DNA from: Rutidosis leptorrhynchoides
Taxonomy: Eukaryota; Streptophyta; Magnoliopsida; Asterales; Asteraceae
Assembly (NCBI RefSeq): GCF_046630445.1
Contig: NC_092340.1
Location: forward strand, 19,508,001-19,572,000
Direction: 5' to 3'
DNA: 64,000 nt
This document shows, piece after piece, positions 49,405-62,319 of this stretch; within the stretch, counting starts at the first letter, position 1, and the number at the start of each line of letters is the position of its first letter. Under the pieces are notes generated by a model that saw only the letters and a program-made list of their open reading frames with translations, had not been told where the DNA came from and did no database searches. The translations under genes and the position numbers were made by a program.

Positions 49405-50485
49405 GATAATTGTTTTGAGTGTACTCAAAAGATTTATTTAAAAAAGTTAACTTTGGTGATAATAAACATCCAAGTGCCTTTAATCCCAAACTTTAACTGA
49501 TCAATCCTAAATCAAATGTTTAGTTTAATTTATGAATTGAGTGCAATGAAGGGTGTATGGTGGTGTTGATAATGTTTTTTTGGACCTTATGATCGTCTTT
49601 CACTTAGATTCAAGTGATCAATCACCATGTCCTGGTCTTGATTGCATTACCTTAGCTCGATTATGAATGATACTTGGGCGTGTTCACAAGTAAATCATAA
49701 AGGAACCAGAGCAATTGCACAGAATCAACAACCTAAAATGAGAGGTCAAGCTCCCTATTTATAGGTTTGGGATATCCGCGGAATCAATGTTCACACAGAG
49801 TTAGCAGATCCGCAATGTTTATGCGGGACATCTTCGCAATCTTAATTTATGCGCAGATCCGCAATGTCATAACGTAATACACAGTTTGCTTGTTTATTCG
49901 CGCGGTTCTATTTGAACTTGTATTTAATTCAGATTGCCTTTTGTACTTAAAATATACATATACATATACATGTCTATGTATATGATCATTAACTATTAGT
50001 AAATTTTAGGGGTAACCCATATGCATGAATGGATGTTATGATCGTAACTATTGGTAAAGTTTAAGTGGTCACGACATAATTTGAACCAACCTCTTAATCT
50101 TATGATCTAATCACCGGACTCTTAGTGATAGTTAAAACTCTTGTAAGAACGTTAGACCCTTTTATTAATCATTAGGATACTTTGGTAACGAATGTACTCA
50201 CAAAGAGAGAATTTATTCGTATTATACTGGGAAAAGAAGAATTAGCAAGGTAGGTAACGAGTAGTTAGAAGAAAAATGAAATGTGAATAAGAGTTGACAA
50301 GATACTAGTGTAATGGTTTAACAAGAATTTCAATTGGGTCCTATTTCTATATAATATTATCATTGTATTTGTATTATGTATATCTACTAGTGCTAATAAT
50401 TAGATGGAGAAATACCATAAACCCAATACGACACGGGAAGCTAAATGAATCACCTCTCTCATACGAGCTACCGGTCTTTCAATAG
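49405..50485. other. intergenic stretch without recognised features
   Basis: Ordinary AT-rich sequence with a few GATCCGCAATGT-like repeats near 49.8 kb. No ORF, RNA gene or terminal-repeat structure is evident. Confidence 0.5.
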
Positions 50486-51158
50486 GCATTTGTGATAACC
50501 CGAAAATTTTCGACCAAATTTAAACTTTATCTTTATATTATTCCGACACGATAAGCAAAGTTTGTTAAATTGAATTTCAAGAATTTTAAACTGTGTTCAT
50601 ACATTCATTTAACATCGATCAAATTCCGACGATTCACGAACTATTATACAAATGGATATGATTGTATATATATATATATATGTGTATATATTATAACTTG
50701 AAAACGTAAACAAAGTATTAGGTATAATACTTTGCATGATCGTATTTACCGATGGAATTAAAAGATGATATTAAATGATTGAGATTCATGATTTACGTGT
50801 CTCTGTTGAAAGGTCCACTTTGATTTAGAAAACCTTTCATTTTAACGATATTCGGAAAAATTGGTAAAGTGATTTTACAAATTGGAATAAAGTGTCATTA
50901 ACGAGAGTTGGTCAAAAGTTAGTGGAGATTCCCGTTTAATTTTCAAAAGCATGCTTTACAGTGATTGCTTCGTGTCCCTTGGTAAATTAATTATTTAGTT
51001 TACATATTATTAAAAACATTATTTGATATAATAACTTCTATTATTTAAACGAGTTAGATTATATAAAACATACTTTGAAATATAATTGGTTTTGAAAAAC
51101 TAAATATTATATTAAGTAAATATTTCAATTATATATATAAATTATATTCCTAAAATAA

Positions 51159-51234
<76 letters not shown>

Positions 51235-51671
51235 CAATGTAATATTAATATTAATATAGTTATAAAACGTTTTGATTTAAGTAATATTTTATATATATTA
51301 TTAAATATATTTTAATAAACAACGAGACATTTATTTTTAGAAGCAAATGACCACAACACTCAAATGTAAAGGTTATACTTTGGGTAATATAGTCTATCGA
51401 TGATTAAGTCTAATTATTGATAAAGGTACACGTCACGTAACGTAAAGTGCAAGTTTTCTAAGAGTACGAAAATGCGTTCGAGAAACCGAAACTAGGACAC
51501 AAGTCGAGTGACAACGTAGAAGTCTTTGGAACTAAATTTACAAATTAACTATGCACGTAAATATAATATAATATATAATTAATTATATAAATTAAATATA
51601 TTATATATAAAATATAATAAAAATCGTCGGCATCCCACGAGATAAATGAGAATGAGCTGGAACCAGTGGTG

Positions 51672-51746
51672 CCGTGATCGCGGAGCCTTCTACCTCAAAC
51701 CCATCGCAATCGCGGAGTAAGGGGGACCCAGATTTGATCTATAAAG
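51672..51746 (+). promoter_or_regulatory. RT-D promoter: degenerate palindrome pair plus TATA
   Basis: CCGTGATCGCGG (51672-51683) and CGCAATCGCG (51705-51714) are two copies of a GCGATCGC-centred dyad, each with one CpG-type transition. Their offset is exactly 32 bp. TATAAAG (51740-51746) begins 30.5 bp from the proximal centre. Confidence 0.65.
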
Positions 51747-52378
51747 CTCGAACGCGTTCTGAATTCGATTCATAATTCATATATCGATCTATCTCTCCAA
51801 TCTATATATTACTCCGTATTTATTTTATTTATTTCATTATTTATATTAATTAATATTATTAATCCAAATATATTATTAGTAGTATTAGTATTATTATTAT
51901 TAGTATTATACCTAAAATACTACGACGAGGTCATGAGCGTATTATTTCAAAACGGATTTTTTTCGGGCGGGATAGAGCTAAGGAAATTATGGGTTATAGC
52001 TATGGAGGTTACGGGTAATGTTCGGGGGTATGCTCGTGAGGTCAATCTGGTGTTTATCATCTCCGTCGCGTCTACGTACTTTCCTGCAATATTGAATCTC
52101 AATATTGATACGTGAGCATTAATATCTTATCTTTTATATATTAATAGTGTATCCCTGACTAGTGCTCGAGTATATTTGATTATGCATGCTTGTATGCTTA
52201 GTTTCGTCGTTAGTTAGTTTATGATAAATTATGAATTTTATACATATGCTACTGAGTTAAGGTATATGATATGCATGTCGTTGGAAAGCTGGCGAAAAAT
52301 TATTAACTTTTCATTTAGAAGTAGTGTGCTTTCAATGAACAGATTTAAAGATATGGTCAACTGAATTATCGTTAACTA

Positions 52379-52379
<1 letters not shown>

Positions 52380-52457
<78 letters not shown>
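52380..52457. repeat. (ATT)n microsatellite in RT-D LTR
   Basis: A pure ATT array followed by CGTTAT and CATTATT variants. A second long ATT array lies at about 52646-52714. Poly-Ile frames across it are artefacts. Confidence 0.95.
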
Positions 52458-52459
<2 letters not shown>

Positions 52460-52649
52460 GATCGTCGTTCGTTATCGTTATCGTTATCGTCGTTATTATC
52501 GTCATTATTATTATTATCTAATAATTAATATTATTATTATTATCATTATCGTTATTAATATAAGTATTATCATTAAGAATTGTTACTGTTATTATTATTA
52601 CTATCGTTATTATCATTAAGGTTATTATTAATATTATCAATATTATTAA

Positions 52650-52715
<66 letters not shown>

Positions 52716-53443
52716 TACTACTAAACTAATTAATATTTTTATCAAAACTATCATTTTATTATTTTTATCATTATTATTATTATTAAAAGTATCATTAATA
52801 CTAAAACTATTTTTTTTATTAAAATAATATCATTGTTATTATAAAATATCATTATTATTATCATTTTAGTATTATTATTATTAAAAATTATCATTTTAGT
52901 TAATAATAAAAAAATATCGTTATTATTAAAATTATCATGATTAGAATAATCATTTTATTATAATTAATATCATCATTAGTAAACATAAATATTGTCATTA
53001 TTATTATTAGTAGAATAATAATAATTATTATTATTATTACAAAATAATACAACTTTTATTATTATTATCAATATTATTTTATCAAATAAATATGTAATAC
53101 AAAGATATTTTTACCACGCATAATATAATTACATTAATAATACATACCACTATATTTTTATGATATTAAGTGAACTTTATAAAGTTTATTACTTAAGATA
53201 TATGAAAGTATATTTTTTATCATATATATATTTTAATATAAAATTTTATTAATAAATGACTTTTATTATTTACTTTAATAAAATCTGATAAATATATTTT
53301 ATATTTAGGTTATATAATAAACACGTATAGATTTTGGAAATCATTTTGAGTCAAGTTGACTTTTGTTGACTTTTGCATGATAAGCTCGAGCATTAGGATT
53401 GTGATACACTATGACTTGACCTAAATTGTTAGACATATATTGA

Positions 53444-53444
53444 C

Positions 53445-53513
<69 letters not shown>
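53444..53513. repeat. (AT)n tract in RT-D LTR
   Basis: About 70 bp of pure AT dinucleotides within the transcribed part of the LTR. Confidence 0.95.
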
Positions 53514-53516
<3 letters not shown>

Positions 53517-54421
53517 AATTAATATAGTTTCGTGAATCCGAGGCCAACCTTGCATTTGTTCAATGCCGTTATATGTATTTTTACTACGAAATACAGTATT
53601 GTGAGTTTCATTTGCTCCCTTTTTAAATGCGTTTGCAATATATAATTTTGGGACTGAGATTACATGCGCTGCTTTTATAAATGTTTTACGAAATAGACAC
53701 AATTAATCGAAACTACATTCTATGGTTGGATTATCGAATCAAATATGCCCATTTTTAGCTTGGTAGCCTAAGAATTAGGGAAATGGCCCCTAATTGACGC
53801 GAATCCAAAAGATAGATCTATGGACCTTGATAAGTCCCATTCGGGTTACGAATGCTTTAGTACTTCGATTTATCATATTCGATGAGAGTCCCGGAATGAT
53901 GGGGATATTCTATATGCATCCTGTTATTTCGGTTATCAAGCGTTCACCATATGAATGATTTTTATCTCTATGCAGTGCGAAATGCCTGATATGAGATAAT
54001 GTTTATGAGAAATGGAAATGAAAATCTTGTGGTCTATTAAATTAATAGAAATGATTGTTTATGATAAACTAATGAACTCATCAACCTTTTGGTTGACACT
54101 TGAAAGCATGTTTATTCTCAGGTATTAAAGAAATCTTCCGCTGTGCATTTGCTCATTTTAAAGATATTACTTGGAGTCATTCATGACATATTTCAAAAGA
54201 CGTTGCATTCAAGTCGTTGAATTCAATAAAGATTATTATTAAGTAAATGACAGATTAGGTCATTCATAGTTGGATATTATGAAATGGTATGCATGTCTGT
54301 CAACTTTCGATATAATGAAACTTTGTCTTTTAAAAACGAATGCAATGTTTGTAAAATGTATCATATAGAGGTCAAATACCTCGCAATGTAACCATATGTT
54401 GTTAGGACGGGTCGCTTCATG

Positions 54422-54550
54422 TGGTATCAGAGCGGTGATCTTAGCGAACCAGGTCTTGCATTAGTGTGTCTAATTGATAGTTGTTAGGATGCATTACTGA
54501 GTCTGGACTTCGACCTTAGATGCATGTCAAAAAGTTTTGCTTATCATTTC
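54422..54550 (+). other. RT-D primer binding site and leader
   Basis: TGGTATCAGAGC (54422-54433) lies two bases after the LTR. The following leader, including CATTAGTGTGTCTAATTGAT and GTTAGGATGCATTACTGAG, is nearly identical to that of RT-B. It is cut at 54550 by RT-E. Confidence 0.85.
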
Positions 54551-56491
54551 TGATGTTAAAGCTAAGGGTATATAAAATAGCTTTATTTTTACTAGGAAAA
54601 ACTATTAAATATGATACAATTTTACACAAGATATTTATTTATTTATAGAATGGATATACTTAAACCTTGCTACAACACTTATAGGCAGTGTACCTAATCG
54701 TACAGTAGTGTAGTTTTTAGTAAGTCCGGTTCGTTCCACAGGGAAAAATCTTTAAACAAAGCTTAACGCTATATTAGTTTTAATTTATAAAAATACAAAT
54801 ATATATATATAAGTAATATTATTATTATAAAGGGGGGTTTTTACCGTTTAATGACCGGTTTGTCGATTTTAAAACTTTAGTCGCAGTTAAAACCTAATGT
54901 AAAATAATAAAAATAAATAAAACTTAATTTAAAGCGTAAAGTAAATAGCGATAATGAAATTGCGATAAATAAAAGTGCGATAAAATAAACTTGCGATAAT
55001 TAAAAAATGCGATAATTAAAAGTGCAATTAAATACAATAACAATAAATAAAAAGTACGATAATTAGAAGTGCAATTAAATATAAAATAAAGGAAATTAAA
55101 TATGAAATAAAATAATTATGCTTATTTAAACTTCCGTAATCATGATGTCTGACGTGTTGATTTTAGTTTTATGCCCATGGGTTAATTGTCCTTTGTCCTG
55201 GATTATTTAATATGTCCGTCTGGTTTTTGTCCATAACAGTCCATCAGTCATAAATATAAAGTGCGAGTATCCTCGTCAAATTATCCTTATACCCGAAGTT
55301 AAATATTCCAACTAATTGGGGACTTAAACTGTAACAAGGTTTTAATATTTTGTTAACAATTACGCCAAGTGTCCTTGTACATAATTTCACCCCTGTTTTA
55401 ATAATTCCATAGACTATTAATTCATTCCCGTGTCCGGTTAAATGAACGATTATTCGTACATATAAATACCCCGCCCATCGTGTCCGATCGAGTGTATATG
55501 GTTATTTATAGAGACGTCCAATTGTAAATCTTTATATTAAAATTAACAAACTATCATTTAGTTAAACAAATATAAAGCCCATTAATAGCCCATAGTCTAA
55601 TTTCCACAAGTGTCGTTCTTTTGTCCAAACCCCAATTATGGTACAAAGCCCAATTACCCAATTTTAGTAATTAGCCCAACATCATGATTACTTCGATTTA
55701 AATAAGCATAATAATAACTTAGCTACGAGACATTAAATTAAAAAGGTTGAACATAACTTACAATGATTAAAAATAGCGTAGCGTTGCACGGATAGAATTT
55801 CGACTTACACCCTTACAACATTCGCTAACATACCCTTATTATTAGAAATTAAAATTAAAATTAAAATATAAATTATATATATATATATTTACGTATATAG
55901 ATAGAGAGGATGGATATATGGATTTAAAACGTCGAATTGCGCTGGCTTTTATAGGCATTTTAGTCCAGGGAGGCTCCGCGAGTCGCGGCCTTTTTGGCCT
56001 TCAAACTCCGCAACTCGCGGAGTTTGTTTCTACAGCTCATCTCATTTTGGAACCTTTCTTGCCGACGGTTTTAATATATAAATATAATTTATATATAATT
56101 TATATAATTAATTATATATTATATTATATTTATATACATAGTTAACTTGTAATTTTTAGTCCGTTGCGTCGAGCGTTGAGAGTTGACTCTGGTCCCGGTT
56201 CCGGATTTTCGAACGTCCTTGCGTACAATTTAATATCTTGTATTTTGCGTTTTGAATCTTGTACTCTTGTAATTTCGAGACGTTTCTTATCAATAATTGG
56301 AACCTCTTTGATTGTATTTTGTACTTTTGAGCTTTTTGGTCGTTTGCGTCTTCAATTCGTCGAATCTGTCTTTTGTCTTCACCTTTTATTATTTAAACGA
56401 ATATCACTTGTAAATAGAACAATTGCAACTAAAAGCTTGTCTTTCTTGAGGGATAATGCTATGAAATATATGTTCGTTTTTAGCATTATCA
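54551..56491 (-). repeat. RT-E 3' LTR
   Basis: On the minus strand it starts TGATAATGCTAAAAACG and ends TTTAACATCA. It is 1.94 kb. It has no visible overall similarity to the Tekay-type LTRs, yet it has the same paired-palindrome promoter layout. The 75- and 114-residue frames within it are antisense chance frames. Confidence 0.9.
55947..56022 (-). promoter_or_regulatory. RT-E promoter: paired palindromes plus TATA
   Basis: CCGCGAGTCGCGG (55976-55988, perfect dyad with a central G) and CTCCGCAACTCGCGGAG (56006-56022, one CpG-type mismatch) are offset by exactly 32 bp. TATAAAA (55947-55953) begins 29 bp from the proximal centre on the minus strand. Confidence 0.75.
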
Positions 56492-56504
56492 AATATTCCC
56501 ACAC
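56492..56504 (-). other. RT-E polypurine tract
   Basis: GTGTGGGAATATT on the minus strand directly precedes the 3' LTR, as expected for an Athila-type element. Confidence 0.75.
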
Positions 56505-59232
56505 TTGAGCGTTGCTTGTCCTCAAGCAATATAGTCTTGAAATACTAGAATCACTTCTTTATTCTTCACACTTTGTACATCAGTGATTTATATACGGCGG
56601 TATAAACAATGGTAGTAACGATGTGGTTTACAGTCCCACATGACTATAAAAATTTAGATCCATTAAGGAAATTGGATCTTTATGAAAACATTTGATCTTT
56701 TTGAAAATTCAATCTAGTTTTTACCCTAGATAAGTTTTCCGGAATAACCCTTCACCGGTGTTTGCAAAATATTTTTGTGGGTTTGGTGGGTTTCAGATTT
56801 GAAAATTTTAGCTCAAAACTTGCGGTTTTGTGTCACCCACTTGCTATTCTTGTATTAGGAAAGCAACACGTCCAGTATACTTGCTCTGTATATTACCTTT
56901 AGATAAACTACCGTCCGGTTGTAAAGGAAAGCGTTGAACAAGCAACTGTTAAGGCAATGTCCCCTGACATGCTTTTAATTATGGTCTATAACGTGTCGGA
57001 CGCAATTACTATCCTTTGTAGGAGCAATAGTAAAGCTCACCCTTATAATTTTTTGGTCTGGCACAAGGTCTTGTCTTTGACCATGCTATGCAACCACCGT
57101 TCTTACGGTTGACACCCGATTTGGTTCAGGTGACCTAATGAATTCCAGGTGAATTCCTAGGATTTTATGTTCAAAGGTAATGAACGCATTGAAAATGGGT
57201 TTTCAGAAAACAAATCGGTTTGTAATTTTGATCAAAATATTTTCTCGTTCAAGCTCGAGTTTAGATATCATTGAATTCCATGAATTCTCAATCTTTAAGG
57301 TCAATCTCTAGGATTGAGTAATATCAGTCTTAAAAGCTGATTTTTGATCTTTAAGGAGATTATCCTTTCTAGAGATCTGATTCATTAGTCTTATCCAGCT
57401 AATTTGCACGGTGTCCTCCCCATTTTACAAGACAGATCCTCTCATGGTTAGGATAAGTCTGACCACTTGGCGACCCTGTTTGATGCTGAGGTCCGTGGAT
57501 TTCCTGCTGATTTTAGAGATGACTTTTCTAAATTTTTCGTCAACCTACAGCTGGTCTGGACGACAACTTCATGACCTAAATCAAGAAGCGCGTTTCTTTT
57601 TCGGAAGACTTTACTTCCTTTTAACGATGGAATTGATTCATCGTGTAGATCCATCTTTCTTACAGTAAATCGGGTAAAACTGTTTAGTTTAGTCCAAAGA
57701 AAAAGTATCTTCAATTATTTGTTACAGAAATATGTGACATATGTTTAAAATAACTTGGTAAATTTTCTCACACTTGGCTTTTATTTTCTTTTATTTGCCT
57801 TTTTATTGTCCTCTATTCCATTTTAAATGAATTCTAACATTTTGGTTTGTTTCTCAATTTATGTCCTTTCCGAGGTAACAATAATTTCGGTGTTAACACC
57901 TAGTTTTATCGTTCATAAATATGTATAAACATGATTTTGAATTCATTTAATTGAAAATTTTGAAAAATTTTACTAGAAGTGGGTAGTCAGTATATAAGAC
58001 TAGGGCTGTTCTTTGTTATCAGAGAGCACTAGATTCTAATACAACTACTGCGTTATTAGTATTTTTAATGGTAACCAAGTGTTTAAATCAAAAAAATTTT
58101 AAATTCCAAAAGAATTTAATCCCTTTCCACACTTAAGATCTTGCAATGCCCTCATTTGTAAGAAATCAGTAACAATTTAAATTATTGAGGGTGATTAGCG
58201 TAGAAAAATGATTAAATTTTACCAAAGTTTCCAAACATATTGGCGTTTGTTTGCTGAATGATAAATGGTGCACATCATTTGTTCATTCCGTCTTGTTGTT
58301 ACATCACATTTGTTTTTCATTTTTTTTTTAATAAAACCTTACACTTTTAGAACATATAATTAATTAAATTTAAAATTTTGTTTCTTTTTAGGATGAGGGT
58401 GTTTCGGAACAATGTCCTAGTCCGTCCCTCGACAAAATTTTAAAATTTGTCAATTCAAAGCGCGGTTTTTAAAAGTAAAGATTTTTGGGTTTTTTTTTTA
58501 AATGTTTTTGGCATACTTTAGTTCAATAAGATTAAAAATAATGATAATAAAAGTTCTCGTCCCTCTCTTAGGTAGAGCAATTTCGGTTCAACGACCTAAT
58601 CTTCAACACACGACGAATTTAAAAATTAAATTTTTAACTTAGCGAAATAAAGTAAATTTTTGTTTTTAAATTCACACCAAACTTAAATTTAAAATGCATA
58701 AAATTAAAAATTCATATTAAAAATTCACACCAAACTTAAATTATATTTTTGTTTTTATACATACAAACTTATAATAAAAATATTAATTTTTCAAATATTT
58801 ACAATTTTAAATATATTGATTTAAAAAGTTTACAATATTATTTTAATATTAATTTTAAAAACAAAGTCAAAATAAAATTAAAAATCTTTTTGGTCTTTTA
58901 TCCCACTTTAATCAATCAAATATTATCAAAAACATACGCCCCTCTTTTCGGTAAAGTAATTTCGATTCCATAACCTAATTTAACTCATGACGAATTTTTG
59001 AAATATTTTGGGTTGATTGATTAAAAATATTTATACCTTAAGAATAAACGGTAAATTTCGCAGTGATGTAATAAATTTTTGTATGATATCAATAATTTCG
59101 GTCGCAAGACCTAATTTTATCGAATACCAATTTAATACTTTATAGCGAACAAATTAGCGTTTATTATCAAAAGGTTAAAAATAAAAAAAATAAAAATAAA
59201 AACTGTACATACTTACCTGTGAGATAGATTTC
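56505..59232 (-). other. RT-E 3' non-coding region with diverged repeats
   Basis: No convincing gene. An 88-residue minus-strand frame (57448-57714) has no recognised domain. Between about 57868 and 59133 a motif with AATTTCGG and GACCTAATTTTATC recurs five times (near 57870, 58395, 58560, 58940 and 59090), sometimes with an upstream CGTCCCTCTCTTAGGTAGAG part. Tandem arrays between pol and the 3' LTR are known for Tat/Athila elements. Confidence 0.6.
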
Positions 59233-59464
59233 TTAGTGATATGCTCTAGCCCAGTCATAAGATAGTCGGACTAATTGGTTTTCCATAGCTACATAGGCGT
59301 AACCTCGAGCATTCAACGTTTTTTCTTCTAAACATATGAACGGTCCATCTCTGCATAAAGTAACAAATTCGGTATTGGAATATGTCTGATTCGTTGAGCA
59401 TTTTCCTTCGTGTGACCATTTTCAGCATTTGTGACATCTTTCAAGGTGTCGTGCTCTTATTTTC
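59233..59464 (-). pseudogene. RT-E env-position ORF, 3' part
   Basis: Continuation of the frame starting at 62148, after solo-3. It includes a Cys-rich stretch, an in-frame TGA at 59422-59424, and then an open frame to TAA at 59233-59235 with motifs such as FVTLCRDGPFICLEE. No transmembrane or signal segment is visible, so an envelope role is not supported by the sequence. Confidence 0.55.
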
Positions 59465-60835
59465 TGTGACGATCGCTCCAAATCCATATGGACGAACACG
59501 TCATTCATTGATTTCATTGCGAGGTATTTAACCTCTATGTGATACGTTTTGTAACATTGCATTCGTTTGAAAAGGTATTTCATAAATGAATATATAAATT
59601 CCAGGTTTTTAACATCTGATGATTTTTACGTATAGACAATCACCATTTAAATGGTTTACAATAATACATCTGTTGACAATACAGTCAAAATAAGATACAT
59701 GGTAATGGTTTGGTGAATGCAAGTTTCTTGTATATAGCATGTATGACTCCAAGCACATATCTTGTATCACGTATAAGCAAACAGCGGAAGACTTCTAGAA
59801 TCCTGAGAATAAACATGCTTCAAGTGTCAACACAAAGGTTGGTGAGTTCATAGTTTTAATATTACACATAATCCGTATATCAATGTGGATTACAAAAGTT
59901 CAGTTGTTTTATTTAAAACGTTTATCAATAGGTTTTACATAAAAGGTGGATCACCAGATTTCAGTTGTTTCATCCGAAACGTTTATCAATCGGTTCTACA
60001 AAATTGAGCACCCTGGTAACTAAACTTTAATGCTTATATTATTTGTACCCTTTGTATAATCATCTTAATAATACACGCAAACCAACGTGTACGCTTCTCA
60101 AATAGCATACGTCCGTTAAAAGGCTAGCGCTCTAGCTCGGACGGGGATATCAAGCCCTATGGATCCATATACTACTACTCGCGCCCACCAGTTCTTATAA
60201 CCGGCAGTTACTTGTTACCAAAGCTAAGGGATTTTCGGTTCAAACTCGGTGTAGAATTTAGTATGTACTTGTGTCCATTGCATTTAAAGTAAATTGCATG
60301 TATTCTCAGCCCAAAAATATATTGCAAAAGCAATTAAAAAGGGAGCAAATGAAACTCACGCATATAAATCGAGTATTTTCAGTATTTATAAACAGTCGCA
60401 TGTATTCTCAGCCCAAAAATATGATGAGTAAAAGGGATCATATGAAACTCAAGCAAAATCAGTTTTAGCATTTGTATCCATTTAGTAATACAATTATAAA
60501 AGCATTGCATGTATTCTCAGCCCAAAAATATGTATAAAAAGGGATCAATGAACTCACAGTTAAATATTGATATACAATATTGTAGGAAAGCACGTAGACG
60601 CATCGGAGATGATAAACACGAGGTTTGATTCACAAAAAAAATACCCCCGAACATTACCCATAACCTCCTTGGCAATAACCCATAATTTCCTTAGCTCTAG
60701 CTTGCTCGAAAACTCATTTTGAAAATTACTTGGACAGCACTCCGTCGTAATATTTTTTGTACGTTATTATTTTTGTATCGCAAAAATAATAACACTAATA
60801 ATAATAAAAAATAATAAGATTAATAATAATCTTAT

Positions 60836-60866
<31 letters not shown>

Positions 60867-60934
60867 TAAATAATATTACGGAGTATATATATATTTGTGT
60901 ATGTGTGTGATTTAAATCGATCGAAAACACTGAA

Positions 60935-61009
60935 ATTTATAGATGTGGCCTGAAATCTGGAGTCATGCGACTCGCATGGAAATGGCCTTCTGGCCATGCG
61001 ACTCGCATG
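60935..61009 (-). promoter_or_regulatory. solo-3 promoter: paired palindromes plus TATA
   Basis: CATGCGACTCGCATG at 60964-60978 and 60995-61009 has centres 31 bp apart. TATAAAT (60935-60941) begins 30 bp from the proximal centre. The palindromes are identical to those of solo-1. Confidence 0.8.
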
Positions 61010-61356
61010 AGGACTAGGGACAGCTCACATTGTTTTGGCCTCTAGTTTATCGACATATTTTAATATAATATTTATAATATATAATAATTTATATAATTAA
61101 TTATATATTATATTAAATTCACGTGCATAGTTGATTTGTAATTTTAGTTCCGATAAGTCGTACGTCATCACTCGACTTATGTCCCGGTTCCGGTTTTTCG
61201 AACGTCCTATCGTATACTGAGAAAACTTGTACTTTACGTTTCGTGAATCGTACCTTTGTCAAAATATAGTCTTAAATCATCCATAAACTATACCACTCAA
61301 GGTATAACTTATACATTTAAGTGTTTTGGTCATTTACTTCATATCAAAAATGAAAG

Positions 61357-61490
61357 TTACTGTAGCAAAGTCAATTTTTACTGTAGCAATTCACTGTAGC
61401 AAAGTCAATTTCACTGTAGCAAATAGTGATTTTCGAAAACACTGTAGCATTTTGGGTACTGTAGCAATTTGAAAATACTGTAGCAAATTA
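61357..61490 (-). repeat. CTGTAGCA array in solo-3
   Basis: Seven ACTGTAGCA units with AAGTCAATTTTT and GATTTTCGAAAAC linkers, matching solo-1 unit by unit. Confidence 0.8.
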
Positions 61491-61958
61491 GTGTTTTACT
61501 GGTTCATCTTAAATGCTTTAGTTAACTTATCTAAATATCAATCGAATTAATAAACGAATGTTACTATCGTTTACTAAATAACTTGAAATTATATATATGT
61601 ATATATCTTTTTAATATATAAATCAGTTTTTAAATACACATTGAAAGTTATATATAAATAAATTTTAATAATAAATATTTCAACTTATCATATATATTCA
61701 AATAGATATTTAAACCAATAAGTTTAATGTACGGTATCAAACAATTAATACATTGTTACCTTTTCAAGTTATAGTATATATGTATCTATTTACATATAAT
61801 TGTTCGCGAATCGTCGAAAACAACCGAAGGGTATTTAAATATATAAAAGTAGTTCAAAAATTTTGAGATTCAGTTTTACAGACTTTGCTTATCGTGTCGG
61901 AAATGTTAATCATACAAAGATTAAGTTTAAATTTAGTCGAAATTTCTGGGTCATCACA

Positions 61959-62148
61959 TTTTCGCTGCGGATTTTGATTTTTCTTTACCAAATTGTAACT
62001 TATTATTTTCGCATCTGGATTCTTTTCTTACTCCGTCCAATTTACTTCTGATTAATGATACTATTTCACTTGGAAGGGTGTCATTATTACGTTTAGTGAT
62101 CAAAGCGTGTAGCATTAGACCATGGTTTAGTTCACAGGAAGTCTTCAT
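61959..62148 (-). pseudogene. RT-E env-position ORF, 5' part
   Basis: ATG at 62146-62148 opens a basic, Lys/Arg-rich frame of about 63 codons before solo-3. Ten bases upstream of the ATG is a splice-acceptor-like end (a run of 14 T then AG, 62159-62174), suggesting translation from a spliced subgenomic RNA as proposed for Athila env-like ORFs. Including the 3' part (59233-59464) the original protein would be about 140 residues and Cys-rich. No known domain was recognised. Confidence 0.5.
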
Positions 62149-62319
62149 CTCGTAAAACCTAAAAAAAAAAAAAATTCAGAATGGGGGGAGAAGACTAGTT
62201 CTTTAGGGTCTGCTAGGGAAAGACCATTCGGGTTCCGTTTTCGAGAACTACACGAAAACAGAAAATCTAACTCTAACAGAAATACATATTATCCTTTAAA
62301 GACTTGATTCTCCCCACAC
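62149..62319 (-). other. RT-E spacer with splice acceptor and internal purine tract
   Basis: Between the integrase stop and the next ORF, the minus strand has GTGTGGGGAGAATC near 62310, resembling a second polypurine tract, and a polypyrimidine-AG end at 62159-62174. Confidence 0.5.

Larger units (their letters stand above)
50491..54419 (+). repeat. RT-D 5' LTR (3.9 kb)
   Basis: Starts TGTGATAACCCG after a GCATT flank and ends GGGTCGCTTCA directly before a primer site. It is related in layout to the RT-B and solo LTRs: the GACACGATAAGCAAAG start block, paired palindrome and TATA, the AATACTACGACGAGGTCATG block, and GCATGTTTATTCTCAG at about 54107-54122. It is enlarged by microsatellites: (AT)n at 51162-51231 and 53444-53513, and ATT-rich DNA at 52380-53100. 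The rest of RT-D lies beyond RT-E and outside the window. Confidence 0.88.
59465..61958 (-). repeat. solo-3: solo LTR inside RT-E
   Basis: A complete 2494-bp LTR, minus orientation, with the TTTTC duplication at 59460-59464 and 61959-61963. It is very similar to solo-1. Three CATGTATTCTCAGCCC units lie between 60298 and 60525. Its CTGTAGCA array at about 61357-61490 has seven units. Confidence 0.95.

Noticed and set aside
57448-57714. 88-residue sense ORF in the RT-E 3' region as a gene
   Set aside because: No domain or conserved start context; overlapped by an antisense frame of similar length.
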